64,000 nucleotides of DNA from CALOCN01 sp942491735 (lineage in GTDB: Bacteria; Eisenbacteria; RBG-16-71-46; JABDJR01). The stretch spans positions 372,001-436,000 of the forward strand of contig CALOCN010000014.1 in assembly GCA_942491735.1 (NCBI GenBank). Reading direction: 5' to 3'. The notes below the pieces were generated by a model. That model was not told the origin of the DNA, ran no database searches, and was given only the letters and a program-made list of their open reading frames with translations. Positions 27,501 through 35,339 of the stretch are shown in pieces. The position numbers and the translations under genes are program-made. The first letter of the stretch is position 1. Each line of letters opens with the position of its first letter.

Positions 27501-27829
27501 GAGCCGATACCGGTCGAGTTGGTGAGCTCGTCGTAGGTGATCTGCAGGCGCGCGTGAGGACTGTAGGGCCACACGCTGGCGTCGGCGATGACGGTCAGAT
27601 TCCCCACGCTTGCGGTCCCGGCCAGTCCAGTGGGGTTGACCCGCGCCGGTTCGCCGCCTTCCATGAGGCGGGTCACGATCTCCGGCGGGAGTGGTGGCGC
27701 AGCGTCCAGGACCCGAACCTCCCCGGTGACCAGGTTCTTGGAGGTCCATTGACCCGGCTGCGGGGACTGGGCGCCCAAAGTGGCGGGGAACAGAACAAAG
27801 AGAGCGACTGCGAATCGTGCACGAACCAT
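24506..27829 (-). CDS. secreted trypsin-fold pseudoprotease with CARDB, Fn3-like and T9SS-like domains
   Basis: A 1107-aa exported protein with signal peptide MVRARFAVALFVLFPATLGA. Residues about 75-300 follow the glutamyl-endopeptidase (V8-like S1B) pattern: GSGTMIGPQHVLTTGRNL, DHDLGVILLDRPVG, SGWKPIGY. The catalytic His position is Arg124 (LTTGRN where active relatives have LTAGHC). The catalytic Ser site reads AEVGGAAM, without Ser, near residue 259. Asp176 remains. Then come a CARDB-like domain (about 320-430), four to five fibronectin-III-like modules with ASSYRIQVG, VEYRVRLTD and ASGYQINVG strands, an Ig-like module, and a C-terminal FlgD/type A sorting domain (NQPNPFNSSTRIRFEVP). AGGAGA lies eight bases before the ATG. 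It is probably surface-binding rather than hydrolytic. Confidence 0.85.
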   Translation of the reverse strand: MVRARFAVALFVLFPATLGAQSPQPGQWTSKNLVTGEVRVLDAAPPLPPEIVTRLMEGGEPARVNPTGLAGTASVGNLTVIADASVWPYSPHARLQITYDELTNSTGIGSGTMIGPQHVLTTGRNLHRDATGYADEIIVSPGYSDALSPKAPFGTAKAVVLYSWDGWTNDHDDDHDLGVILLDRPVGALSGWKPIGYHNDNDFFKEGTWEILAYSNIQGGTRSLTVRTGQFDGTDYSWPGGWYGNEVWLSSTFLWPAEVGGAAMRNGGIYAVYSNMFGEPFDPFRSHAVRLTSGKYTDVQGWLASDIPDLADLIPMDMRLASSQGVAGDPMPNSDVLIYNRGETEWTGSFEMRVYLSENDLIASAQDMLLGTQTSSYTIPPNGFRVVGFPTYFLPNALASGQYHVGVLLTAADAVTANNRTGSQDVAKLNIGCPPDQVPVLVAPLDGATCVPAPSFMFDWTAGPGVQEFQVRLTNIETGLVQLVGTTNTYYTWGSLAEATDYVLDVRSRMACTGEWTEWSGYAGFTTEESVPPVPVLVSPPNGDVCAYKEMLVWEALPNASSYRIQVGTSCGTGAIYTVSSPFWDSSGLVAGPDYYWRVAGRTSCGENGPWSACRSFRTVAAPPPPVVPAFPVDDAECMPTTLVLKWHPVTDGVEYRVRLTDQGCFGFDENDSTWVTADTSVVVLNLESNRTYAWGITATNSCGLESNETCYTFSTQGGTGPAAPVNLQPAASVTCGSGPGLSWDPSPTASGYQINVGGTLYLSGSPAFNPGFLGAGNYVWSVRASSACAGYGPWSSSRSFTVTPGTVFGGVIGLESESHTLGQWSTDPLILSDWRAPAAGPCKGVDGYSIVWDSSPTTVPDATWDILKTASFLEATDGADQWFHVRAVDGAGVASGITEHLGPFHIDATPPAVTVIEPAEGDAAVTTGLTPISWTASDPTSGLTELSVWYSADGGQNFTLIGDYPTTTTSITWIPTIMGIDYRIMVRATDLAGNITGALSGRFFVSDRTGVDGPDTTPTFHLAQNQPNPFNSSTRIRFEVPQDTPYTLEVFSVRGRRLLLRQGVATGPTEVHWDGTDGAGREVPRGIYFYRLNAGSYTESRRMVRR

Positions 27830-27951
27830 GGCTGCGTCTCCTGAGTGGATGGATTCCCGAGTTCATCCGGGAGACGCGACGTGGGGGGGCAAATCCGGAC
27901 AGGGTTTCCCTTGGAAGCCAGGTTGGTTTTGCGCAACTCTTTGCTGGGCAG

Positions 27952-30294
27952 TCAGTTGGCGAGCTTGCTGAACCGCGATGCCTGGGCGCTGTCTCCCTGG
28001 GCGGTGTAGAGCGTGGCCAGCTGGTCGCAAAGCCGTTGGGTGCGCCAATGGCCCGCTCCCAGGGTCGCCGTCATGCCCTCGTGCGAGGCCAGAAGCTCCG
28101 ACTCCGCCGCCGCCACCCGTCCCATGCTGAACAGGGTCCACCCCCGGGTGGCGCGGGCGATGTAGGTGCGTGGGTGCGTATCCCCGTAGATCCGGTTCGC
28201 CACCTGGATTGCCGCTTCGTGGTGGCCGAGCGCTTCCTCGAACCGCTCCATCCGACCCAGTTGGACGGCCAGGTTGTTGTAGCCGGCAAAGGCGCTCCCG
28301 CTTTCCTCCCCGTTGACCCGCAGCCGCGTGTCCAGGGAGCGCTGGAACATTTCCAGCGCGCGGTCGTTCTCCTCCAAGTGCTGATAGACGAAAGCCAGGT
28401 TGTTGAGCGCGGTCAGGGTTCCGGGATGATCGTCGCCGAGCGACGCTCGACGGGTTTCGTAGACGTGGGTCAGGGGGCTCTCCGCCTCGTCCATGCGTTC
28501 CAACTGCATCAGGATCACCCCCAGGGACATCTCGGTGGCCAGGGTGGCTTCATCCTTGGGCCCCAGCGCCTGGGTGGAGCGTTCCAGGGCCCGCGAGAAC
28601 CAGGTGACCGCCTCTTCCCGTTCCCCGCGCGCTTCGGCGAGGAGTCCCAGGAAATGCAGTCCATCGGCCGCATGGTCGGCCTCCGGCTGGGCCTCCAGCA
28701 GGGTCCGGGTGTCCCGGGCCAAGGGTTCCGCCTCGTCGACCCGTCCTTCCTCGATGAGAAACTGCCCATAGTTACGCAGGGGCTTGAGCAGGGTGGGGTC
28801 CTCCGCGGAATGGGTCTTGCGGGTCAGTTCGAGCGCCTTGGCGTAGTGCGTCTCCACCTTCCCGTACAGGGCCAGCCCGTAGTAGGTCGTGCCCAGGGTG
28901 GTGTGCGCGGTCGCGGCCACCTCGGGTTGATCCGAGAGGTCCTGGTCAATGCGCCCGCTCGCCTGGTCCAGGATGTCCACCACCTTGACCTCGGCTCCAT
29001 CGGCCCAGGGGTCGGGAGCGGCAAGCATCCGGGTGAGAAACCCGTTCACGACGGTGGCCTTGCGCGCTTCGGTTTCCGCCCGATCCCGGGCCCGATCCGC
29101 CATGGACCAACCCACCACGGAAACGGCCAGTCCGGCAATCAGCGCCACCACCGCGACACCTGCCCCGGCCACCAAACCACGATGCCGGCGTGTGAACCTG
29201 GACACCTGGTACAGCGTGCTGGGAGGGCGGGCCAGGATGGGTTGGTGACCCAGATAGCGTCCGAGGTCGGCGGCCATGTCCGCCGCGCTGTCGTATCGCC
29301 GCTGCGCCACCTTCTCGAGGCACTTGGTCACGATGGTCTCGAGGTCCTCGGGGATGGACTCGCCCCAGGAGCTCATGGGCTGTGGATCGGCCTCCTCCAC
29401 GGCGCGAGCTGCTTCCACCAGGGAGCCTTCGGTCGAGTAGGGCATGTGTCCGGTCAGGATCTCGTAGAGGAGGACACCCAGCGCGTAGACATCGGCGCGT
29501 AGATCCACGTCCTCGGACCTTCCCCGCACCTGTTCGGGGCTCATGTAGCCGAGCGTCCCCAGGATCTGACCGGTCGCGGTCTTCATCGAGGGGGTCTGGA
29601 GATCGGCGTCGGTGAGACGGGCGAGGCCGAAGTCCAGGACCTTGGGTTCACCCGCGTTGGTGACCAGGACGTTGCCCGGCTTGAGATCCCGGTGAACCAC
29701 CCCATTGAGGTGCGCATGATGAACGGCGTCGCAGATCCGGATGATCAAGGCGACGCGATCCCGGGGGCCGAGACGATGATCGGCCGCGTAGCGGGTCAGC
29801 GGTTTTCCCTCGACCAGTTCCATGGCGAAGTAGGGAAGCTGCCCAATGGGGGTGTCCGTGGTCCCAGCTTCGTAGATGCGGGCCACCCCCGGATGCTGAA
29901 GCCGGCCAAGGGCCTCGGTTTCCAGGTCGAACCGTCGTTGCGCTTTGGGCGAAAGGAGTTCGGCCCGGATGAGCTTGACCGCCACCTCGCGGCGGGGGTG
30001 GGACTGGCGAGCCCGAAAAATGACCCCCATTCCCCCTTCCCCCAGCAACCCCAGGACTTCGTAGCCGGCGATGGACCGGCCGATCATCGCGTGGGTCCAG
30101 GAGGTATCGGCGAGGGCGGGTTGTTCCAGGAACCCTTCCGCGCGTTCCGCGACGTCCAGGAGGGAGAGGACTTCCCGGCGCAGGTCCGCGTTCCCGCCGC
30201 ACGCCTTCTCGACAAAGGCCCGTCGGTCCGGAGGCGGCAGGTCCATGGCCTGCTCGAACAGCGCTTCGGCGTTCTCGAAATCGGAAGGGGTCAT
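27952..30294 (-). CDS. transmembrane Ser/Thr protein kinase with TPR sensor
   Basis: A 780-aa PknB-type kinase. Order: a short N-terminal module shared by ECF-linked kinases (about 1-70), a catalytic domain (about 75-340) with GEGGMGVIFRARQ, VAVKLI, VVHRDLKPGNVLV, LDFGLARL and GTLGYMSPEQV, one transmembrane helix near residue 385 (GLVAGAGVAVVALIAGLAV), and a large TPR region of tetratricopeptide helices to the end. All catalytic residues are present. The ATG at 30294 overlaps the stop of the ECF sigma gene (ATGA), so the kinase is translated from the sigma message. The TPR region should face the periplasm. Confidence 0.93.
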   Translation of the reverse strand: MTPSDFENAEALFEQAMDLPPPDRRAFVEKACGGNADLRREVLSLLDVAERAEGFLEQPALADTSWTHAMIGRSIAGYEVLGLLGEGGMGVIFRARQSHPRREVAVKLIRAELLSPKAQRRFDLETEALGRLQHPGVARIYEAGTTDTPIGQLPYFAMELVEGKPLTRYAADHRLGPRDRVALIIRICDAVHHAHLNGVVHRDLKPGNVLVTNAGEPKVLDFGLARLTDADLQTPSMKTATGQILGTLGYMSPEQVRGRSEDVDLRADVYALGVLLYEILTGHMPYSTEGSLVEAARAVEEADPQPMSSWGESIPEDLETIVTKCLEKVAQRRYDSAADMAADLGRYLGHQPILARPPSTLYQVSRFTRRHRGLVAGAGVAVVALIAGLAVSVVGWSMADRARDRAETEARKATVVNGFLTRMLAAPDPWADGAEVKVVDILDQASGRIDQDLSDQPEVAATAHTTLGTTYYGLALYGKVETHYAKALELTRKTHSAEDPTLLKPLRNYGQFLIEEGRVDEAEPLARDTRTLLEAQPEADHAADGLHFLGLLAEARGEREEAVTWFSRALERSTQALGPKDEATLATEMSLGVILMQLERMDEAESPLTHVYETRRASLGDDHPGTLTALNNLAFVYQHLEENDRALEMFQRSLDTRLRVNGEESGSAFAGYNNLAVQLGRMERFEEALGHHEAAIQVANRIYGDTHPRTYIARATRGWTLFSMGRVAAAESELLASHEGMTATLGAGHWRTQRLCDQLATLYTAQGDSAQASRFSKLAN

Positions 30295-30815
30295 GGTGTG
30301 GTGTCCGGATCCAGTTCGCGGAACAGCCAGGTCCGGGCAAATCGCCACCGCCGTCGGACCGTGCGTTCATTGAGGTCCAGGAGTTCTCCGATCTCCGGCT
30401 CGGTCAGGCCGCCGAAGAATCGCAGCTCGACGATGGCGCGAGCCTCGGGAGACTCGGTTTCCAGGCGGTTCAGGGCATCGTCCAGTTCAAGGAGGTCGAC
30501 CGTGGCCGCACCCTTGGCCGACCCCTCGTTGAAGGTTACCCGCAGGAGGTCCCCGCCGCGTCGAAGGCGTTTGCGCGCGCGGGCGTGGTCCACGAGGATG
30601 CGCCGGATCTGACGGCTGGCAATCCGGATGAAATGTCCCCGGTCGTTCCAGTCGGTTTTCCTCTGGTCCTTCATCCTCAGGTAGACCTCGTTGACGAGGG
30701 CGGTCGGCTGAAGGGTGTGATCGGGGCGCTCATGACGCATGTGTCGACGCGCCAGGGCATGGAGCTCCGTATACACCTCGTCCACGAGGTCGGCCAGGGG
30801 ATCGGGGTCCGTCAT
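30291..30815 (-). CDS. ECF-family RNA polymerase sigma factor
   Basis: A 174-aa sigma factor of the type paired with Ser/Thr kinases in Acidobacteria and related phyla. The region 2 segment is ALARRHMRHERPDHTLQPTA with VNEVYLRM and FIRIASRQIRRILVDHAR. The region 4 helix-turn-helix is ELRFFGGLTEPEIGELLDLN followed by RTVRRRW. There is no anti-sigma gene; the coupled downstream kinase is the likely controller. TAGACT (30827-30822, minus strand) stands six bases before the ATG with no ribosome site, suggesting a leaderless message. Confidence 0.93.
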   Translation of the reverse strand: MTDPDPLADLVDEVYTELHALARRHMRHERPDHTLQPTALVNEVYLRMKDQRKTDWNDRGHFIRIASRQIRRILVDHARARKRLRRGGDLLRVTFNEGSAKGAATVDLLELDDALNRLETESPEARAIVELRFFGGLTEPEIGELLDLNERTVRRRWRFARTWLFRELDPDTTP

Positions 30816-30878
30816 GGGACCAGTCTACCCCGGTGGACGGAGGCTGGGTTCGTGTTGGACGCCGGCAAGCCGAAGAAA

Positions 30879-30955
30879 TGGTGGCGGTTCAGGGACTTGA
30901 ACCCCGGACACGCGGATTATGATTCCGCTGCTCTAACCAGCTGAGCTAAACCGCC
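30879..30955 (-). tRNA. tRNA-Met(CAU), elongator type
   Basis: The 77-nt cloverleaf reads GGCGGTTTAGCTCAG at its 5' end. The acceptor stem GGCGGTT/AACCGCC is perfect, the D-loop is CTGGTTAGAG, the anticodon stem GCGGA/TCCGC encloses ATCATAA (anticodon CAT), the T-arm holds GGTTCAAGTCC, and CCA is encoded (30879-30881). The anticodon arm resembles bacterial elongator Met tRNAs. tRNA-Ile2, the TilS substrate, has the same anticodon and cannot be wholly excluded by eye. Confidence 0.93.
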
Positions 30956-30996
30956 ACGGGGGCCGGTGAAGCCGACCCAAAGGTAAGGGGCAGAGC

Positions 30997-31025
30997 AGTG
31001 TAGGGGGACGTCCCCCCGGTGTCAA
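30997..31025 (-). promoter_or_regulatory. sigma-70-type promoter for the tRNA
   Basis: On the minus strand TTGACA (31025-31020), a 17-bp spacer and TACACT (31002-30997) form a near-consensus promoter. Its start site should fall about 35 bp before the tRNA 5' end. The spacer encloses a perfect 14-bp palindrome (GGGGGACGTCCCCC, 31003-31016). Confidence 0.8.
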
Positions 31026-31070
31026 GAAGTGTGGCCGTTTCTTGACACCGGTTTGCCCCTCGCCTAGACT
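31018..31070 (+). promoter_or_regulatory. sigma-70-type promoter with 11-bp inverted repeat
   Basis: TTGACA (31042-31047), 17 bp, TAGACT (31065-31070) drive the outer-membrane protein gene. The -35 lies in the right arm (TTCTTGACACC, 31039-31049) of a perfect inverted repeat whose left arm (GGTGTCAAGAA, 31018-31028) holds the -35 of the opposite tRNA promoter. The arms are separated by 10 bases. Confidence 0.8.
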
Positions 31071-31147
31071 CCCCCGCTCGCAATCCATTGAGGCATCCCC
31101 GACCCTTTCGCCGAGCGTCTGCTCCCACCCGACATCAAGGAGTCCAC

Positions 31148-31813
31148 GTGGTGAGACACCCTCTCCCTATCCTTTGCGCACTCGTGATCCTGGTCTCGAG
31201 CGCGACCGCGGCCCAGGCCGTGGATCTGAAAGGGCGCGGCAGCGTCGGGGGTAGCGCCGGCATGATGCGTTTCGTGGGAGGCGAGGAGTTCGGCAACAGC
31301 CCCAAGCCCCGCTTCATCTTCCAGGCCATGTTCTCCTACAACGTCACCGATGCCTGGTCCTTCATCCTGGAGAGTGGTTGGGGGTGGAACGCCTACGACA
31401 ACTCGGAGCCGGACGCCACCAGCGACACCCTGGCCACGGTGATTCCCACCACCATCGGCTTCCGTTACCGCCTGGGTGATCCGGCCAAGACCATGCGCCC
31501 CGTTCTCGGGGCCGGTCTGGGTCTGTACTCCATGGGGGTCAAGGACGACTACAACTCCTGGGCCAGTTCCAACATGGGGACCCAGCGGCTGACCTGGAAC
31601 GGGCCGGGCCTCTATGGTCGCGCCGGGCTGGAGTGGATCTACGACAGCGGCGCGGCCCTCAATGTGGACTTCATGTACCACTACATCCTTGCCAGCGACG
31701 ACAAGTTCGACAAGTGGGGCAACCAGAACACATCGTTCGCCGAGATTCGAATTGGAGGGAGTTACTACTTCGCCCTTGTAGGGGGCGGGGGGGACGACCC
31801 CGGAGACGATTGA
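31148..31813 (+). CDS. outer-membrane beta-barrel protein
   Basis: A 221-aa protein with a signal peptide (HPLPILCALVILVSSATAAQA) and alternating amphipathic strands rich in aromatic residues (SFILESGWGWNAY, TIGFRYRLGD, VLGAGLGLYSMGV, GLYGRAGLEWIYD, FAEIRIGGSYYF). This matches a small OmpA/OmpW-type 8-strand barrel. A short acidic Gly-rich tail ends the protein. Two consecutive GTG codons at 31148 and 31151 follow AAGGAG (31137-31142); the first is used here. The gene has its own strong promoter and is followed by a terminator. Confidence 0.8.
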   Translation: MVRHPLPILCALVILVSSATAAQAVDLKGRGSVGGSAGMMRFVGGEEFGNSPKPRFIFQAMFSYNVTDAWSFILESGWGWNAYDNSEPDATSDTLATVIPTTIGFRYRLGDPAKTMRPVLGAGLGLYSMGVKDDYNSWASSNMGTQRLTWNGPGLYGRAGLEWIYDSGAALNVDFMYHYILASDDKFDKWGNQNTSFAEIRIGGSYYFALVGGGGDDPGDD

Positions 31814-31821
31814 CGCAACGC

Positions 31822-31858
31822 AGGGCCGGCCTCAATCGAGGCCGGCCTTCTTGCTTTA
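31822..31858 (+). terminator. Rho-independent terminator
   Basis: A perfect 10-bp stem, GGCCGGCCTC (31824-31833) with GAGGCCGGCC (31838-31847), loop AATC, followed by TTCTTGCTTT. It lies just after the outer-membrane protein stop and separates it from guaB. Confidence 0.85.
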
Positions 31859-31877
31859 AGAGGAGGAAGCACCACCC

Positions 31878-33347
31878 ATGCACGACCATCCACGCATCAT
31901 CGGTGAGGCCCTCACCTTCGACGACGTCCTGCTGGTCCCCGCCCACAGCGATGTCCACCCGCGCGACGTGTCCCTGGCCACCCGGCTGACCCGGGACATC
32001 AGCCTCAACATCCCCTTTCTCAGCGCAGCCATGGACACGGTCACCGAGAGCGAGTTGGCCATTGCCCTGGCCCGGGAGGGGGGGCTTGGTTTCGTGCACA
32101 AGAACCTTTCCATCGAGGCGCAGGCCGAGGAAGTGGACAAGGTCAAACGGTCCGAGAGCGGCATGATCATGAATCCCATCACCCTCGGGCCGGATGCCTC
32201 CCTGGGTGAGGCCCTTGCCCTCATGAAGAAGTACCGCATCTCCGGCGTGCCCATCACCCGTCCGGACAGGACCCTGGTCGGCATCCTCACCAACCGGGAC
32301 GTCCGCTTCGCCGAGCACCCGGGCAAGCCGGTCTCCCAGTTCATGACCGCCGAGGGCCTGGTCACCGTCCCCCTGGGGACGACCCTGGAAGAGGCGAAGG
32401 AGCTGTTGCTGCGCCACAAGGTGGAGAAGCTCCCGGTGGTGGACGAGGAACGCAAGCTGCGCGGCCTCATCACGGTCAAGGACATCCAGAAGAAGGTCAA
32501 GTACCCCAACGCGTGCAAGGACGACCATGGACGGTTGCGGGTGGGCGCGGCGATCGGGATTGCCGCGGACATGATGGATCGCATTGCCGCGCTCAAGGAA
32601 ATGAGCGTCGACGTGGTGGGGCTGGACAGCGCCCACGGCCACTCGAAGAACGTGCTCGACGCCATCACCCGCATCAAGCAGCAGTTCCCCGACATGCCGG
32701 TGGTGGGGGGCAACGTCTCCACCGCGGGTGGGGTGCGCGACCTGATCGCGGCCGGCGCGGATTGCGTCAAGGTGGGCATGGGACCCGGCGCCTCCTGCAC
32801 CACCCGGGTGGTGGCCGGAATCGGGGTCCCCCAGGTCTCGGCCGTCCTGGCCTGTGCGGAAGAGGCGGGGAAGAAGGACATCCCGGTCGTGGCCGACGGC
32901 GGGATCCGCTACTCGGGCGATGTGGTGAAGGCCCTGGCCTGCGGCGCGCACACCGTGATGGTGGGGAACCTGTTCGCGGGGACCTCGGAGAGCCCGGGCG
33001 ATCGCATTCTCCTGGAAGGCCGTTCCTACAAGGTGTTCCGGGGCATGGGGTCGGTCAGCGCCATGAGGGAAGGTTCCGGCGATCGTTACTTCCAGGAGGG
33101 GGTCGAGGCGAGCAAGTTCGTCTCCGAGGGCATCGAGGGCCGGGTTCCCTACAAGGGACGGCTGCGGGATCTCGTCTATCAGCTGATCGGCGGGCTTCGC
33201 TCCGGCATGGGATACTGCGGCGTGCAGACCATCGACGACCTGCGCACCCGCACGTCGTTCTACCGCGTGACCGGAGCCTCGGTGAAGGAGAGTCACCCGC
33301 ACGACGTGACCATCACCCAGGAAGCACCCAACTACGAAATCCGCTAG
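31878..33347 (+). CDS. guaB: IMP dehydrogenase
   Basis: A 489-aa enzyme oxidising IMP to XMP, the committed step of GMP synthesis. The TIM barrel holds LTFDDVLLVP, the tandem CBS domains are inserted at about 95-210, the GNVSTAGG loop follows, and the catalytic Cys loop reads GMGPGASCTTRVVAG. Downstream are VADGGIRYSGD, the FRGMGSVSAM motif, and the flap with the active-site Arg-Tyr in EGRVPYKG. AGAGGAGG lies about 12 bases before the ATG at 31878. proC follows after 19 bp. Confidence 0.97.
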   Translation: MHDHPRIIGEALTFDDVLLVPAHSDVHPRDVSLATRLTRDISLNIPFLSAAMDTVTESELAIALAREGGLGFVHKNLSIEAQAEEVDKVKRSESGMIMNPITLGPDASLGEALALMKKYRISGVPITRPDRTLVGILTNRDVRFAEHPGKPVSQFMTAEGLVTVPLGTTLEEAKELLLRHKVEKLPVVDEERKLRGLITVKDIQKKVKYPNACKDDHGRLRVGAAIGIAADMMDRIAALKEMSVDVVGLDSAHGHSKNVLDAITRIKQQFPDMPVVGGNVSTAGGVRDLIAAGADCVKVGMGPGASCTTRVVAGIGVPQVSAVLACAEEAGKKDIPVVADGGIRYSGDVVKALACGAHTVMVGNLFAGTSESPGDRILLEGRSYKVFRGMGSVSAMREGSGDRYFQEGVEASKFVSEGIEGRVPYKGRLRDLVYQLIGGLRSGMGYCGVQTIDDLRTRTSFYRVTGASVKESHPHDVTITQEAPNYEIR

Positions 33348-33366
33348 CGATCGGGAGGAGACAGGG

Positions 33367-34197
33367 ATGAACGACCACCCCAGCGTTGTGGTTCTCGGGG
33401 CCGGGTCCATGGGAGAAGCCTTTGCCCGGGGTCTTCTCGCCTCCGGTTGGCCCAAGGATCGGGTGGTCCTGGTCGCTCGCCGCGAGAGCCGGGCACAGGA
33501 CGCGACCCGGGTAACCGGCCTCCCCTGTCTCCTGGACCCCGTCGAGGCCCTGCGGGACCGGGACATCGCGGTGGTCTCGGTCAAGCCCAAGGATGTGGAC
33601 GCGCTTCTGGAGCCGCTCACCGAGGCGGCGCTCCCCATGAAGCTCATGATTTCCTTCGTGGCCGGGGTTCCCACCATGGTCTACGAGAAGGGGCTCCTGG
33701 GGACGCCGGTGGTCCGGGCCATGCCCAACATCGGCTCCACGGTACGGGACTCCATCACCCCCTACGCGCCGGGAACCCTGTGCACCGGGACCGGCGTCCA
33801 ACTCGCCGAGCAGGTTCTGGGGACGCTCGGCCCGGTCATCCGGCTCGACGAGCACCTCCTGGACGCGGTGACCGCGGTCTCCGGAACCGGACCGGCGTAT
33901 GCCTTCCTGCTCGCCGAGGCGCTCACCGACGCGGCCATCCGGGAGGGTCTTCCCCGGGACGTCGCCGAGCGTCTGGTGCACCACACCATTCGTGGCGCGG
34001 GGCGACTTCTGGTGGACACGACCGACGGCCCGCACGAGTTGCGGGCCAAGGTGACCTCGCCCGGGGGAACCACCGCGGCGGCCATGCACGTGCTGGAGGG
34101 GGGGGGATTCCGCGCCCTGCTCGAGGATGCGGTGCGGGCGGCGGCGGCGCGCTCCCGCGAGATGGGTGGTAAGGCGAGCGACGCCTCGGGCTCCTGA
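33367..34197 (+). CDS. proC: pyrroline-5-carboxylate reductase
   Basis: A 276-aa NAD(P)H enzyme for the last step of proline synthesis. The N-terminal Rossmann loop is VVLGAGSMGEAFARGLLASG. The C-terminal dimer domain has TAVSGTGPAYAFLLAEALTDAA and SPGGTTAAAMHVLEGG, the P5CR signature. GGGAGGAGACAGGG lies just before the ATG at 33367. It is probably co-transcribed with guaB. Confidence 0.96.
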   Translation: MNDHPSVVVLGAGSMGEAFARGLLASGWPKDRVVLVARRESRAQDATRVTGLPCLLDPVEALRDRDIAVVSVKPKDVDALLEPLTEAALPMKLMISFVAGVPTMVYEKGLLGTPVVRAMPNIGSTVRDSITPYAPGTLCTGTGVQLAEQVLGTLGPVIRLDEHLLDAVTAVSGTGPAYAFLLAEALTDAAIREGLPRDVAERLVHHTIRGAGRLLVDTTDGPHELRAKVTSPGGTTAAAMHVLEGGGFRALLEDAVRAAAARSREMGGKASDASGS

Positions 34198-34285
34198 ATC
34201 CGCCTCGATTCCCTATCCCGAACGCCTTCCGGTTCAGTGTTGTTTTGCTCGGGCAAATCAACCGGGATCGTGCGCGGGGTTCGGC

Positions 34286-34314
34286 TTGCCGGTTTCCGGA
34301 CCCGCCTCTATGCT
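34286..34314 (+). promoter_or_regulatory. sigma-70-type promoter
   Basis: TTGCCG (34286-34291), a 17-bp spacer and TATGCT (34309-34314) stand 26 bp before the start of the secreted protein gene, which also has a full AAAGGAGG ribosome site. Confidence 0.6.
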
Positions 34315-34339
34315 AGCCGCGGCAACCAAAGGAGGCCCC

Positions 34340-35182
34340 ATGAAACTCGCACTTACGCTTCTCCTTGCTCTGCTTCTGGGTTTCGCGTCATCCGCCGACG
34401 CGATGAAGCTCTACTCGATCGCCGGTGATGACGATCAGTTGCGCGAAGTCAGCCCGGCAACCGGAGCCACGGTGACGAACGTCGCCATCACCCTGGCCGG
34501 CAAGACCGTGGTCAAAGGACACGGCCTGGCCCTCGATCCCACAACCACCATGCTGTGGGGGATCCTCCAGACCTTGGAGGACGGGAACGCGGGAAGAATC
34601 CTGGTGACGCTCAACCCCGCCACCGGCGTCGCCACCCCTGTGGGTTCGCTGAGCGATCTCTTTGTCGGTCTCGCGTTCACTTCGGCCGGGACGCTGTACG
34701 GGGTCACCGGGGACGGGGCGACCAACCCCAACGCGCTGGCCACCCTCAGCACACTGGACGGCACGGCAGCGTTCGTTCTGTCCCCCACCAACGGGTTCGG
34801 GGCCCAGAACATCGCCTTCCACTCCGACAACGGGCTCATGTACCACATGTCCGGCGCGGACGTGTTCAAGAACTACGAGAGCATCAACCTCATTTCGTTG
34901 ACCGCGACCCCCATCGCGCTCAGCGGATCCGGCTACACCCTGGCCCGGGCCATGACCTACGAGGGGGGAAGCAACTTCCTCGTGGCCGTGTTCGCCTCGG
35001 GGGGGCCCAGCAAGCCGGGTCTGGCCGCGGTGCCGACCGATCACTACCTGTACCGGGTGGGTGACGGGGGCGCGTCGGCGGTGATCGGGGTCATGGACCA
35101 CATCTCGCGCGGCTTGGCCGCCCAGGACCTGCCGATCCCGGTCGAGACCACGACCTGGGGGCGGATCAAGAGCGGGCAGTAG
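34340..35182 (+). CDS. secreted beta-propeller-like protein with C-terminal PVE-TWG-K tag
   Basis: A 280-aa protein with a clear signal peptide (MKLALTLLLALLLGFASSADA). The body repeats short strands of the kind G-x-LYxVTGDG, NLISLTATP and HYLYRVGDGG, resembling DUF4394-like or phytase-like propellers that track 'value, time' loops. I do not assign an activity. The last 14 residues, PVETTTWGRIKSGQ, match in pattern and length the end of the unrelated protein at 58007-58603. AAAGGAGG lies five bases before the ATG. A promoter precedes the gene and a terminator follows. Confidence 0.8.
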   Translation: MKLALTLLLALLLGFASSADAMKLYSIAGDDDQLREVSPATGATVTNVAITLAGKTVVKGHGLALDPTTTMLWGILQTLEDGNAGRILVTLNPATGVATPVGSLSDLFVGLAFTSAGTLYGVTGDGATNPNALATLSTLDGTAAFVLSPTNGFGAQNIAFHSDNGLMYHMSGADVFKNYESINLISLTATPIALSGSGYTLARAMTYEGGSNFLVAVFASGGPSKPGLAAVPTDHYLYRVGDGGASAVIGVMDHISRGLAAQDLPIPVETTTWGRIKSGQ

Positions 35183-35203
35183 GGCGCTCGGGCGCTGATT
35201 CTT

Positions 35204-35242
35204 GCCCCGGATCGGGTCTCGCGGCCCGGTCCGGGGCTTTTT
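35204..35242 (+). terminator. Rho-independent terminator
   Basis: GCCCCGGATCGGG (35204-35216) pairs with CCCGGTCCGGGGC (35225-35237) with one wobble, loop of eight bases, followed by five T residues. Confidence 0.9.
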
Positions 35243-35339
35243 CGTGGGTGGCGGGGCGCCCTTTCCGGTGCCTCAGGAGCCCTGCGGTCCATGCCGATAA
35301 CACCGGAGACCCCTGATCCCGAAGAAGGAGGGCGTTGTC

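Noticed and set aside
30879..30955. Possible tRNA-Ile2 (CAU read after lysidine modification)
   Set aside because: The anticodon arm and D-loop look like elongator tRNA-Met. The presence of tilS nearby is not evidence because tilS is universal. A tRNAscan-SE identity call would decide.
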